Under the pieces are notes generated by a model. The model did not search any database. It saw only the letters and a list, made by a program, of their open reading frames with translations, and was not told where the DNA came from. Position numbers and translations under genes: made by a program. 64,000 bases of DNA from Gordonia insulae (GTDB lineage: Bacteria > Actinomycetota > Actinomycetes > Mycobacteriales > Mycobacteriaceae): NCBI RefSeq assembly GCF_003855095.1, contig NZ_CP033972.1:3224001-3288000 (forward strand), given 5' to 3'. Positions 25,432 to 33,922 of the stretch are shown here, one piece after another. Position 1 is the stretch's first letter. Each line of letters starts with the position of its first letter.

Positions 25432-25893
25432 GTGTGTCTGTCCTCATCGAATGTGCCACATCCGGGTCACGTCTGCGCCTCGGAAACGGGCGCAGGTCCG
25501 CTCGGATGAGCGAGAAAGCGAATGGGCCATCGTCGGCCCGAGGGATGAATGCTGGATTCAGCGCATTCGGCGACAACACAGGACACGTGCGAACGGCAGC
25601 CGACAGCCCAGAGCGGTCGTCACATAGGTGACCTCTGGGACGTGGGACTGGCTCGTCATGTGGATCAAGCTAGCAACGCATCGACGACGGTGGCAACCCC
25701 GGCGGGGCCGCCGACGCCGCGCCTGCCGGCGGGTGAATATGGGCGTTCACCGGCGAATATAGGTCGCCGGCGAGCTTCTCGCGCCTATTGCGCGCAGCCT
25801 GATTCAAACCCCGTCTGACGTCGTCGGTCGTTCGGTGTCGTCGGCAATTTTCGGGGGCTGAACCTGTCGGTGGGTTCCCGTAACCTTGATCAC
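25432..25893. other. 462-bp divergent intergenic region with GAATAT direct repeats
   Basis: No convincing gene is seen. Two similar blocks, GGGTGAATATGGGCG (25731-25745) and CGGCGAATATAGGTCG (25751-25766), are spaced exactly 20 bp, about two helical turns, and are the most AT-rich part of the gap. They lie 128 bp before the sigma factor gene and 300 bp before the ROK gene, so they could be regulator or polymerase sites. No other structure is evident. Confidence 0.4.
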
Positions 25894-26940
25894 ATGTCCA
25901 CCACGGCCACCCGCCCCACGTCAGACGCCGAATTCCTCGAGGTCTCCGAGCCGTATCGGCGGGAGATCCTGGCGCACTGCTACCGCATGATGGGTTCGCA
26001 TCACGATGCCGAGGACCTCATGCAGGAGACGTACCTCCGTGCGTGGCGCGGGTATGCCAAGTTCGATCGGCGCGCGTCGGTGCGGACCTGGCTGCACAAG
26101 ATCGCCACCAACACGTGCCTCACCGCCTTGCAGAGCCGGCAGCGCCGGCCCCTGCCGTCCGGGCTCGGTGGGGATGCCTTCGATCCGGCCGACGATCTGC
26201 TGCAGGATCACGAGGTGCCGTGGCTCGAGCCGTTCGGCGGCACCGTCGACGAGATCGCGCCCGGCGACGACGCCGACCCCGCCTACGTGGTCGGGGCGCG
26301 CGAGTCGATCCGCCTCGCGTTCATCGCGGCGCTGCAACACCTGCCCGAGCGTCAGCGTGCGGTGCTGATCCTGCGCGACGTACTGCAGTGGAAGGCCGCG
26401 GAGGTGGCCGACACCATCGGCGTCACCACCGCGACGGTGAACAGCCTGCTGCAGCGGGCCCGCGAGCAGCTCAAGAACGCCTCACCTCAGGAGGATGCAC
26501 CGCGGACGTTGGACGACGACGCCAAGCGTGAACTGCTCGCGAAGTATGTCTCGGCGTTCGAACGCTACGACGTCGAGGCGATCGTGGAACTGTTCACCGA
26601 CAAGGCCATCTGGGAGATGCCGCCGTTCACCGGCTGGTATCAGGGACCAGAGGCGATCGGGACGCTCATCCGCAAGAACTGCCCGGCCGAAGGTCCCGGC
26701 GACCAGATCCTGCTGCCGACCGTCGCCAACGGTCAGCCCGCCTACGGGCTGTACATGAAGGAGCCGGACGGCATCCACCGTCCGTTCCAACTGCAAGTCC
26801 TCGATTTCGGGGCCGACGGCAAGGTCTCGTATGTGGTGGCGTTCTTCAGCGATGACCTCGAGGCCGACTTCGCCCGCTTCGGTCTGCCCGCGACGCCCTA
26901 CGACGCACCCGAGCGCACCGCGCCGAGCCCGTATCACTGA
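25894..26940 (+). CDS. sigG: SigG-like ECF sigma factor with C-terminal SnoaL-like domain
   Basis: 348 residues from the ATG at 25894. Region 2 (about 20-85) has HCYRMMGSHHDAEDLMQETYLRAW and TWLHKIATNTC; region 4 (about 150-205) has LPERQRAVLILRDVLQWKAAEVADTIGVTTATVNSLLQRAREQL. Residues about 215-340 form a SnoaL/NTF2-like domain, which in such ECF groups replaces or supplements an anti-sigma factor. Length and layout match mycobacterial SigG. No anti-sigma gene is adjacent; the neighbouring VOC-protein gene is convergent. Control probably acts through the fused domain. Confidence 0.9.
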   Translation: MSTTATRPTSDAEFLEVSEPYRREILAHCYRMMGSHHDAEDLMQETYLRAWRGYAKFDRRASVRTWLHKIATNTCLTALQSRQRRPLPSGLGGDAFDPADDLLQDHEVPWLEPFGGTVDEIAPGDDADPAYVVGARESIRLAFIAALQHLPERQRAVLILRDVLQWKAAEVADTIGVTTATVNSLLQRAREQLKNASPQEDAPRTLDDDAKRELLAKYVSAFERYDVEAIVELFTDKAIWEMPPFTGWYQGPEAIGTLIRKNCPAEGPGDQILLPTVANGQPAYGLYMKEPDGIHRPFQLQVLDFGADGKVSYVVAFFSDDLEADFARFGLPATPYDAPERTAPSPYH

Positions 26941-26972
26941 CCTTCGACATCACTGACCTTCGACGATCCGCC

Positions 26973-27398
26973 TCAGGCGGCGGAGTCGTCGGTGTCCTGC
27001 GGGATCTGCGACGGATCCATCCACAGCACCTCCCACGCGTGACCGTCGAGATCGCAGAAGCTGCGGCAGTACATGAAGCCGAGGTCCTCGGGATCGCGCA
27101 GGTGTGATCCGCCGTGCTCGAGGGCGGCGTCCGCGTAGCGATCGACCTCGGCCCGCGACGACGCCGACACCGCCACGAGCGCTTCGCGCGCCGTGTGGGG
27201 GTCGGCTACCGCGCTCGCCGCATAACCGGCGAACCGCTGGGTGCGGTGCAGCACCACACGGCACCCCTCGTTGACCTCCATGCACAGCGTCCCCTGATCA
27301 CAGAACATCGGATCGAAGCGAAAGCCGAGAGACGTGTAGAACGCTCGGGACCTCGCCACATCCGCCACAGGCAGGTTGACGAACAACATCGTCGACAA
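26973..27398 (-). CDS. VOC-superfamily (glyoxalase/bleomycin-resistance fold) protein
   Basis: 141 residues. I chose a TTG at 27398 because AGGAG lies 8 bp before it and it yields MSTMLFVNLPV, the common start of the family; a GTG at 27407 or ATG at 27389 are alternatives. The paired beta-alpha-beta modules are visible: LFVNLPVADVARSRAFYTSLGF and the second half ending CDLDGHAWEVLWMDP. Metal-dependent lyase or dioxygenase chemistry is typical, but the substrate is unknown. It converges on the SigG-like gene; a short 14-bp direct repeat (CACTGACCTTCGAC twice) spans the junction. Confidence 0.85.
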   Translation of the reverse strand: MSTMLFVNLPVADVARSRAFYTSLGFRFDPMFCDQGTLCMEVNEGCRVVLHRTQRFAGYAASAVADPHTAREALVAVSASSRAEVDRYADAALEHGGSHLRDPEDLGFMYCRSFCDLDGHAWEVLWMDPSQIPQDTDDSAA

Positions 27399-27506
27399 GT
27401 CGGACACTCCTCTATCGCACCGTCGGTCCACGGCTCCTCTCGAGTACTGACCCACGCGACGGCCCGAAATCATCGGCACGCCGCGCCAGGCCATAAGGTG
27501 TGGTTC

Positions 27507-28196
27507 ATGGGAGTGATCTATCTGGTCCGCCACGGACAGGCCGACCCGCATGCATACGGCATCGCCGGGACCGAGCAGCCGGCAACCGGGCCGGGCGGTC
27601 TCACCGATGTGGGCGTGCTGCAGGCCCGGCTGACCGGCGCCCTGCTGGCCGGACTCACCGACAAGATCACCGCGGCCGTCAGTGGCGACCTTCCGCGACA
27701 GTCACAGACTCTGGCGGGAGTGCTCGCGCAGTTCGACGCCGCCCCCGCACCCGACGTCGATCCCGGCTGGAACGAGTACGCGTTGCCCGCTCTGGTCGGC
27801 TCGGCAACCGCCGAGGAGTACGCCGACGGCCGCAACTACCAGCAGCGCCTCGACGCCGGTATCGGGGAATGGATCGCCGACACCGCCGAGCACCATCAGG
27901 CCGGCGGCGAGACGTACCGGGGATTCGCCGACCGGATCTCGTCGGCGGCCGAGCGGGCCACCGCGTTGGCCGGCTCGGGGCAGACCGTGTTGGTGGTCTC
28001 CTCCGCCGGATCGATCACCCAGTGGCTCGGTCAGTTGTGGGGCATCCCCGCGGAGCGATGGCCGGCCCTGTCCCGCACGATGGTCAACGCATCGGTGTCG
28101 AAGCTGATCGTCGGGCGCAGCGGCGTCTCCGTGGTGTCGTTCAACGAACACGCCCATCTCGCCGACCGTGACGGCGGGCTCGCGACGTACCGGTGA
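27507..28196 (+). CDS. Histidine phosphatase-family protein
   Basis: 229 residues from an ATG. The N-terminal LVRHGQAD contains the phosphate-accepting His of the phosphoglycerate mutase/phosphatase clan; the second-half SSAGSITQW replaces the more usual xxHGG/xxHxx motif with no histidine at the expected place, so catalytic competence is uncertain, though E in WNEYALP may serve as proton donor. Cytosolic, no signal peptide. Its stop is followed directly by a dispersed repeat with 38-bp tandem units. Confidence 0.82.
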   Translation: MGVIYLVRHGQADPHAYGIAGTEQPATGPGGLTDVGVLQARLTGALLAGLTDKITAAVSGDLPRQSQTLAGVLAQFDAAPAPDVDPGWNEYALPALVGSATAEEYADGRNYQQRLDAGIGEWIADTAEHHQAGGETYRGFADRISSAAERATALAGSGQTVLVVSSAGSITQWLGQLWGIPAERWPALSRTMVNASVSKLIVGRSGVSVVSFNEHAHLADRDGGLATYR

Positions 28197-28203
28197 GGTG
28201 CGT

Positions 28204-28439
28204 GATCTCGATCAGCAGCCGGCAACGCCATCCGCTGGTCGAATACCGATCAGCAACCGGCAACGTCATCCGCTGGTCGAGTAGCGATCAGCAGCCGGCA
28301 ACGCCATCCGCTGGTCGAATACCGATCAGCAACCGGCAACGTCATCCGCTGGTCGAGTAGCGATCAGCAGCCGGCAACGCCATCCGCTGGTCGAGTAGCG
28401 AGCCCTGCGACGAAGGAGCCGGGATCGCGTATCGAGACC
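28204..28439. repeat. Dispersed GGTCTCGAT/ATCGAGACC element, copy 2, carrying tandem repeats
   Basis: Left end GATCTCGAT (28204-28212, one mismatch to the family) and right end ATCGAGACC (28431-28439) bound a region filled by the 38-bp tandem array. It occupies the whole gap between two convergent genes. Confidence 0.7.
28209..28398. repeat. Five 38-bp tandem repeats alternating in two variants
   Basis: Units start at 28209, 28247, 28285, 28323 and 28361. Odd units read CAGCCGGCAACGCC, even units CAACCGGCAACGTC, and units 1 and 3 end GAATAC while 2, 4 and 5 end GAGTAG. The A-B-A-B-A order implies duplication of a 76-bp dimer. Each unit contains CCGCTGGTCGA, the family core. Non-coding, between convergent genes. 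Confidence 0.9.
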
Positions 28440-28443
28440 GGAC

Positions 28444-29181
28444 TCACGCCCGATGCAGATTGCTCCCCGGTCGCGTCAGGATCACGTTGGGCAGCACCGC
28501 ATATCGCGACAGCTGGGTCACCGAGTGCGCGATGGTCGCGACGTCACCCACGCTGATCATCTCGTCGGCCGGGATCAGCCCCTTGGTCCACTCGGACATG
28601 TCGGTGTCGACGTAGCCGGGCGCGATCGTCGTCGCGCTCACCCCGTTGCCCGACTCCTCGAGGTTGAACGTCTCGCACAGCGAGATCAGCGCAGCCTTGG
28701 TGGCACCGTAGGCCGACAGCTCGGGCTCCGGATAAACGCCGGTGATCGACGCGATCGCAATGACTTTCGCCGCACCGGCTGCCTCGGCCGTCGACCGCAA
28801 TGCCGGCAACAGCGACTGCAGCAGGATGTACGGCGCGCGGACGTTCACCTGATAGAGCCGGTCGAAGCGGCGCACCGGCAGATCCGCGATGGGACCCTTC
28901 TGCCCCATCCCGGCATTGATGACGAGCGCATCGCACCGACCGAACGCCTCGGCATGCCCGACGGCGAGCGCCTCGACGGCATCGGGGTCGGTCATGTCCG
29001 CTGGGATCACCTCGACGCGGCCGGCTCCGAGTTCACCGAGCCGTCCCGCCTTCTCCTGCAGAGCTTCTAGACCACGCGAGCTGATGGTGAGATCCCATCC
29101 CTCCGCGGCGAACCGCTCGGCGATGGCGGCGCCGATGCCCCGCGATGCTCCCGTCACCAGTGCCACCCGGTTATCCGACAC
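28444..29181 (-). CDS. Short-chain dehydrogenase/reductase
   Basis: 245 residues. Cofactor motif VTGASRGIGAA at 9-19, NAGMG, catalytic Ser in IASITG and YGATK (Tyr-x3-Lys). Classical SDR, probably oxidising or reducing a hydroxyacyl or alcohol intermediate. Third gene of the acyl-CoA dehydrogenase operon: its start overlaps the end of the phosphotransferase-like gene by 11 bp. A tandem-repeat element follows its stop. Confidence 0.92.
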   Translation of the reverse strand: MSDNRVALVTGASRGIGAAIAERFAAEGWDLTISSRGLEALQEKAGRLGELGAGRVEVIPADMTDPDAVEALAVGHAEAFGRCDALVINAGMGQKGPIADLPVRRFDRLYQVNVRAPYILLQSLLPALRSTAEAAGAAKVIAIASITGVYPEPELSAYGATKAALISLCETFNLEESGNGVSATTIAPGYVDTDMSEWTKGLIPADEMISVGDVATIAHSVTQLSRYAVLPNVILTRPGSNLHRA

Positions 29182-30199
29182 GTCGTGCCCCCTTCAGTTG
29201 TGCCAGGCCTGCCGCGATGAACTCGGCGGTCGCCTCCGCCGCGGAGTCCGCACCGTCGGAGGCCGCGCCGGCGCGAGCCCGGTGGGTGATGCCCTCGGCG
29301 ATGACGCCGAGTTTGAGATTGGCCAGCGCGAGATAGAAGTCCCAGTCCCCCAGGTCACGTCCGGTCCGCGCGGCATAGCGCTGGGCGATGTCGTCGGCCG
29401 CCGGGTAGCGATCGCTGGTCCACGCCGCCTCGAAGCCGACCACCTGATCGAAACCGGGACGGCGGTAGACACACATCAATGCGACATCGGTGATCGGGTC
29501 GCCGAGGGTGGACAGTTCCCAATCCACCACGGCCTTCACGATTCCCGGGTCATCGGTGTCGGTGATGGTGTTGTCCACCCGGTAGTCACCGTGCACGATG
29601 GTGTTCCGTGTCTGGCCGGGCAGCCGATCCGTCAGCGCGGCGACCAGTCGCTCGACGTCGTCGAGTTCGCGGGTCTTCACGTGGCCCCACTGACGCGCCC
29701 ACAGTTTGACCTGCCGGGCCGCGAAGCCGTCGGGTCGGCCGAAATCGCCCAGTCCGACGGCCTGGTAGTCGACCTCGTGCAGCCGGGCCAGGGTCTCCAC
29801 CAACCCGTCGAGATTGCGCTCGACATCGCTGTCCGACAACGCAGTCAGATCATCGGAGGTGCGGATGACCTGACCGTCGACGAAGCCGACCACGGTGAAC
29901 GGCGCCCCGAGCACGTCGCCGTCGGAATCGATCGCGACGGTCGGCGCCACCGGCACGTCGGTCGACTGCAGTGCGCTGGTGACCGCCCACTCGCGGTTCA
30001 TGTCGTGGGCCGACGGGGTGAGACCGCTGGTCGGCGGCCGTCGCACCACCCACCGCGACTCGTCGTCGCGGACGCTGAACGTCAGATTGGATTTGCCGCC
30101 GCTGATCAGGTCGATCCGTAGATCGCCGACGACGGGGACGCCCTGACTCACCAGGAAGTCGTGCAGAAGAGCAGAATTCAGTGCCGGATGCTCGGTCAC
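29171..30199 (-). CDS. Phosphotransferase-family protein (APH/ACAD10-11-type kinase-like)
   Basis: 342 residues from a GTG that overlaps the acyl-CoA dehydrogenase stop (GTGA). The kinase-like fold has a glycine-rich LISGGKSNLTF, the Brenner motif HGDYRVDN and the metal-binding DWE in VVDWELSTLGDP. Proteins of this type are encoded next to acyl-CoA dehydrogenases in actinobacteria and are fused to them in human ACAD10/11, where phosphorylation of 4-hydroxyacyl-CoA precedes elimination. The same chemistry for hydroxy fatty acids is a reasonable inference here. Antibiotic resistance is unlikely. Confidence 0.9.
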   Translation of the reverse strand: MTEHPALNSALLHDFLVSQGVPVVGDLRIDLISGGKSNLTFSVRDDESRWVVRRPPTSGLTPSAHDMNREWAVTSALQSTDVPVAPTVAIDSDGDVLGAPFTVVGFVDGQVIRTSDDLTALSDSDVERNLDGLVETLARLHEVDYQAVGLGDFGRPDGFAARQVKLWARQWGHVKTRELDDVERLVAALTDRLPGQTRNTIVHGDYRVDNTITDTDDPGIVKAVVDWELSTLGDPITDVALMCVYRRPGFDQVVGFEAAWTSDRYPAADDIAQRYAARTGRDLGDWDFYLALANLKLGVIAEGITHRARAGAASDGADSAAEATAEFIAAGLAQLKGARRVG

Positions 30200-31416
30200 C
30201 GGTTCGCCTCCTGCACCGCGCGGGCGGCCTTGCGTGCCCGTCCGATCGCCCGGCGGGCGATCGCCCAGCGGTGCACCTCGGACGGACCGTCGTAGATCCG
30301 GAACGGACGCAGCTCGCGCTGCAGCCGGGCGAGCGGCAGGTCGTCGGAGACACCCATGCCGCCGCACATCTGCATGCTGCGATCGGCGATGCGCGTATAG
30401 GCCTCGGCGGCAAAGGTCTTGGCGATCGACGTCTCGTCCGACGCGTGACTGCCCCGGTCCAGCTCGTGACATGCCTTGACCAGCAACGCCATGCTCGCGG
30501 CGAGATCGATCTCGTTGTCCGCGACCATCTGCTGGATCATGCCGAGATCACCGAGCTTGCCACCGAAACCTTCCCGCTGCGAGACGTAGTCGACGGCGAC
30601 GTCGTGGCAGCGTTGCGCCGATCCGAACCAGCGCATCACATGCGTCATACGCGCCGGGCCGAGTCGCACCTGCGCGTAGCGATAGCCCTCGTCGACCTCG
30701 CCGAGGATGTCCTCGTCGGGTACGAACACGTCGGTGAACGTCACCTCACAGTGGCCGCCGATCATCGACTTGTCGGTGGTCACGATGTGCCGTCCGACCG
30801 AGATGCCCGGCGTGTCATGCGGGGCAAGGAACATCGTCGCCCCGCCCCGGTCGCCGGGCGAACCGGCGGTGCGCGCCATGATGATGAAGAACCCGGCACC
30901 CTCGGCACCGGTGATGAATCGCTTCTCGCCGTTGATCTTCCACCCACCGTCGACCTTGACAGCGTTGGTGCGCAACGCATTCGGATCGGAACCGGCTCCC
31001 GGTGACGGTTCGGTCATCGCGAATGCCGACCGCACGTCACCGGCCGCCAGCGGTGCGAGGTATTTGTGCTTCTGATCGTCGCTGGCGATGTGGGCGAGCA
31101 TATGGACGTTGCCCTCGTCGGGGGCACCGATGTGCAGGGCCACCGGCCCGAACGTGGAGTAGCCCGCCGCCGCGAACACCGGCACCCGGTCGGACATGTC
31201 CAGACCCAGACCACCGAACTCGATCGGCGCATGGGGGGCGAAGATCCCCTCGGCCTTCGCCTTGGCGTTCAACTCGCGACGCAGGTCGTCGCCACCGGCC
31301 GCGGTGATGTCCCCGCCGTAGGAGTTCTCGATCGGCAGCACTTGGTCGCGGACAAAACGGCTCGTCTTGTCGACGATCTCCGAGACATCGGGGGCATATC
31401 GCAGATCAACGGACAT
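30196..31416 (-). CDS. Acyl-CoA dehydrogenase (ACAD10/11-like clade)
   Basis: 406 residues, full length. FAD-binding FAMTEPSPGAGSD and the late IYDGPSEVHRWAIAR region, where the Asp is the usual position of substrate-loop contacts, are seen; AYTRIADRSMQMCGGMGVSDDLPL matches the clade linked to APH-type kinases. It oxidises acyl-CoA to enoyl-CoA, passing electrons to electron-transfer flavoprotein. First gene of an operon with the kinase-like and SDR genes. A TetR-type palindrome 25 bp upstream suggests local repression. Confidence 0.93.
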   Translation of the reverse strand: MSVDLRYAPDVSEIVDKTSRFVRDQVLPIENSYGGDITAAGGDDLRRELNAKAKAEGIFAPHAPIEFGGLGLDMSDRVPVFAAAGYSTFGPVALHIGAPDEGNVHMLAHIASDDQKHKYLAPLAAGDVRSAFAMTEPSPGAGSDPNALRTNAVKVDGGWKINGEKRFITGAEGAGFFIIMARTAGSPGDRGGATMFLAPHDTPGISVGRHIVTTDKSMIGGHCEVTFTDVFVPDEDILGEVDEGYRYAQVRLGPARMTHVMRWFGSAQRCHDVAVDYVSQREGFGGKLGDLGMIQQMVADNEIDLAASMALLVKACHELDRGSHASDETSIAKTFAAEAYTRIADRSMQMCGGMGVSDDLPLARLQRELRPFRIYDGPSEVHRWAIARRAIGRARKAARAVQEANR

Positions 31417-31440
31417 CGTGTCTCCTCATCGGTATGCCGA

Positions 31441-31456
31441 CCGAGCGATCGTTCGG
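31441..31456. promoter_or_regulatory. Candidate TetR operator CCGAGCGATCGTTCGG
   Basis: 16-bp palindrome with one mismatched pair between the acyl-CoA dehydrogenase start and the upstream TetR gene's end. Its place at the operon promoter suggests it is the target of one of the two TetR proteins encoded just upstream. Confidence 0.6.
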
Positions 31457-31517
31457 CGTCCGCAACCTTGCCAGTTCGGAGCACGACGGTCAAGTCATAC
31501 GACCGGACCGGACCCGA

Positions 31518-32174
31518 TCACGCCAAGGGGTCGACGTTGCCGTGATAGCCGACGATGTCGCGGGCGAGTTGCTTGTTCCGCGCGATGAGTTCATCGGGGG
31601 CGAGTTCGCCGTCGAGTTTGAACCAGGTCGACACACCGACGCACATCGTCGCCACCGCACGACTGGCGTCCTTCGGATAGCGGGTGGTGAAGTCCCCCGC
31701 CTCCACACCGGCGAAGACGATCTCGTCGACCATGTGCTGCTGACGGTCGCGGTGCCCGATGTAGGTCTGCTTGTAGGTGTCGTCGAGGCTGCGGATCTCG
31801 GTGGACCCGACGAACGCCTGTTCGCGGCGATACATGTGGAACCGCAGCAGGGACTCGACGACGGCGTCGAATTGGTCGACCGGCTGCTCGCCCGCTTCGC
31901 GGACGGCCATCTCGGACCGATTGAGCAGGTCGGTCATCGTGCGTTCGAGCAGACCCTGCAGCAACGACTGCTTGGACGGGTAGTGGTGATACAGACCCGG
32001 CACCGACAGGTTCGCGCGCGCGGCGATCTCGCGCACCGACGTGCCGTGATAGCCCTGCTCGGCGAACGCCGCGAGCGCGGCGGCCAGGGGCACGGGCAGT
32101 TCCGGCTCGCCGTAGTCGCGCCACTGACCGACAGAACTCGGACGTACATCCGTCTCGTCGGTCCCGCTGCTCAT
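31518..32174 (-). CDS. TetR-family transcriptional regulator
   Basis: 218 residues from the ATG at 32174. The HTH (about 35-80) reads AAFAEQGYHGTSVREIAARANLSVPGLYHHYPSKQSLL. The ligand domain is typical of regulators next to acyl-CoA dehydrogenase genes. Encoded 101 bp upstream of the dehydrogenase operon on the same strand, with a palindrome between; it is the best candidate for repressor of that operon, with an acyl-CoA as possible inducer. Confidence 0.92.
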   Translation of the reverse strand: MSSGTDETDVRPSSVGQWRDYGEPELPVPLAAALAAFAEQGYHGTSVREIAARANLSVPGLYHHYPSKQSLLQGLLERTMTDLLNRSEMAVREAGEQPVDQFDAVVESLLRFHMYRREQAFVGSTEIRSLDDTYKQTYIGHRDRQQHMVDEIVFAGVEAGDFTTRYPKDASRAVATMCVGVSTWFKLDGELAPDELIARNKQLARDIVGYHGNVDPLA

Positions 32175-32244
32175 GGTTACCAACATAGCCGCAACGACTT
32201 CCGCGCAGAGTGTCACCCGCCGCGCATCGGCCTCCCGCGAGGGT

Positions 32245-32913
32245 TCAGGAGCCGAATCTGTCCGCGCCGTCGGCAAGCGCCATCATCAGTCCGACACTCA
32301 CCTCGACAACGCCCTCACGGTCGAGGTCGAGATGTCCGTCGAGCCACGCAGCGAGGAGCCGTGCGAGCCCGCCGACCTGGAAGTTCGCCGCCGCGAGCGC
32401 CTTCGGATGAGATCGGAGCTCGAGTACACCGGCCGCCGAACGCAGGGTCAGACCGGCGAACAGTGCGGTCGACTCCATCCGCTTCGCCGCGATCGTCGGA
32501 CTCAGCAGCGACTGGGAGAACAGCAGGCGTCCCTTGCGGCGATCCTCGTCGATGATGCGCACGATCGCCGCGATCGCGCCGGTGACCTTGCTCTCGACGT
32601 CCTCGCCGTCCGCGAACGCCGTCAGTGCGTCATCCGAGATCTCGGCGATGACCTCGTCGAAGGTCGCGCCCACGAGCGTCTCGATCGAGTCGAAACTCTC
32701 GTAGAAATACCGGGTCGTCAGACCGGCCTCCCGGCAGACCCCACGCACCGTCACCGACCCGCCGTCGGAGGCGCCGAGGAGTTCGAGGACCGCGTCGATC
32801 AGCGTCGCGCGACGACGCGCCACCCTGATGTCGCCCTCCTCGCCGCCGTAGGCACGCAGGCTGTCGCCGCCCGATGGGCTGCTGGTCTGGGTCTCGCCGG
32901 TTGTGCTGGCCAC
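32245..32913 (-). CDS. TetR-family transcriptional regulator
   Basis: 222 residues. The HTH (about 33-80) is VLELLGASDGGSVTVRGVCREAGLTTRYFYESFDSIETLV, an atypical recognition helix ending in RYFYESF rather than the common YYHF. It precedes the other TetR gene by 70 bp on the same strand and is divergent from the MpaB-type gene, so it may regulate that gene. Ligand unknown. Confidence 0.9.
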   Translation of the reverse strand: MASTTGETQTSSPSGGDSLRAYGGEEGDIRVARRRATLIDAVLELLGASDGGSVTVRGVCREAGLTTRYFYESFDSIETLVGATFDEVIAEISDDALTAFADGEDVESKVTGAIAAIVRIIDEDRRKGRLLFSQSLLSPTIAAKRMESTALFAGLTLRSAAGVLELRSHPKALAAANFQVGGLARLLAAWLDGHLDLDREGVVEVSVGLMMALADGADRFGS

Positions 32914-32922
32914 GTGTCCATC

Positions 32923-32952
32923 TTGACACCGATAACCTTGCCATCGTTCAAT
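32923..32952 (+). promoter_or_regulatory. Candidate sigma-A promoter for the MpaB-type gene
   Basis: TTGACA (32923-32928) and TTCAAT (32947-32952) are separated by 18 bp, a good match for a housekeeping promoter, 50 bp before the chosen start. It overlaps the divergent TetR gene's upstream region. Confidence 0.45.
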
Positions 32953-33002
32953 GAAAGCGAAAACGCACGTTGTCAGATTTACGCCGCTACTTGGGGGTCT
33001 TG

Positions 33003-33920
33003 GTGACTACAGAACCGATCATCGACGACGAGGTCGATCTGCCGATCGCATACGCGTCGACCACGCCGGACACCGAGTACCTGCCGCCGGTGGCACGGAT
33101 GACCCGCGGCGAGCTGGACGCACTGCCCACCCGGATGAACGAGATGAAGGGCATCTCGACACTCGCCGGACCCGCCAACGTGATCATGCAGCTGGCCATG
33201 CCGGCCGTCGGCTACGGCGTCTACGAGAGTCGCGTGGACAGCGGCAACCTGTTCAAGCACCCGATCAAACGCACCCGCACGACGTTGAGCTACCTCGCCG
33301 TCGCGGTGATGGGGACGCCCAAGGACCGCAAGGCCTACCGCAAAGCGGTCGGATCGGCCCACGCCAAGGTGCGCTCCAACGCGGACAGCCCCGTGAAATA
33401 CAACGCCTTCGACCCCAAGCTGCAACTCTGGGTGGCCGCCTGCCTCTACAAGGGGTGGGAGGACATGCAGCGGATCTACGGGGACCCCGCCGACATCACC
33501 GAGGAGGCCTATCAGAACGGCGCCGTCCTCGGCACCACGCTGCAGGTACCGCGCGAGCTGTGGCCGGCCACCCGCGCCGATTTCGAGACGTACTGGAACG
33601 ACACCGTCGCGACGTTCGAGATCGACCCGGTGATTCGCGAACATCTGATGGCCATCACCCGGGCCGAGTTCATGCCGCCGGCGGTCAGCTTCCTGATCGG
33701 CTGGTGGTTCGAGCTGCTGACCATCGGATTCCTGCCGGAGAACTTCCGCGACAAGATGGGCCTCGAGTTCAAGCCGTGGCAGCGCGTGGTGTTCGACGCC
33801 CACAACAAGGTCGCCCGCGCGATCTCCAACCGCCTGCCGAAGCTCCTGCGCGAGTTCCCGTTCAACTTCCTGCTCTGGGACGTGCGCTGGCGGATCCGGA
33901 CCGGACGTCCGCTGGTGTGA
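33003..33920 (+). CDS. MpaB/DUF2236-family oxygenase
   Basis: 305 residues from the GTG at 33003, which has GGGGG six bases upstream; a TTG at 32970 is an alternative. The family is heme-dependent, and includes latex-clearing protein Lcp and fungal MpaB. Conserved elements: GPANVIMQLAMPAVGYGV, then RRTLSYL-like KRTRTTLSYLAVAVMG, and a His in VGSAHAKVR that probably ligates heme. It is shorter than Lcp (about 400 residues) and has no secretion signal, so rubber oxidation is unlikely. Substrate unknown. Divergent from a TetR gene. Confidence 0.82.
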   Translation: MTTEPIIDDEVDLPIAYASTTPDTEYLPPVARMTRGELDALPTRMNEMKGISTLAGPANVIMQLAMPAVGYGVYESRVDSGNLFKHPIKRTRTTLSYLAVAVMGTPKDRKAYRKAVGSAHAKVRSNADSPVKYNAFDPKLQLWVAACLYKGWEDMQRIYGDPADITEEAYQNGAVLGTTLQVPRELWPATRADFETYWNDTVATFEIDPVIREHLMAITRAEFMPPAVSFLIGWWFELLTIGFLPENFRDKMGLEFKPWQRVVFDAHNKVARAISNRLPKLLREFPFNFLLWDVRWRIRTGRPLV

Positions 33921-33922
33921 GT

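Noticed and set aside
28209..28398. Tandem repeats as a CRISPR array
   Set aside because: The units are contiguous 38-bp copies with no unique spacers and no cas genes nearby.
29171..30199. Aminoglycoside resistance kinase
   Set aside because: Although the fold is APH-like, overlap with an acyl-CoA dehydrogenase gene and the sequence type point to acyl-CoA metabolism.
32174..32182. TGGTTACCA at the TetR start as an operator
   Set aside because: Only 9 bp and overlapping the start codon; such short dyads are expected by chance.
33003..33920. Latex-clearing protein (Lcp)
   Set aside because: Same DUF2236 superfamily, but about 100 residues shorter and without a secretion signal.
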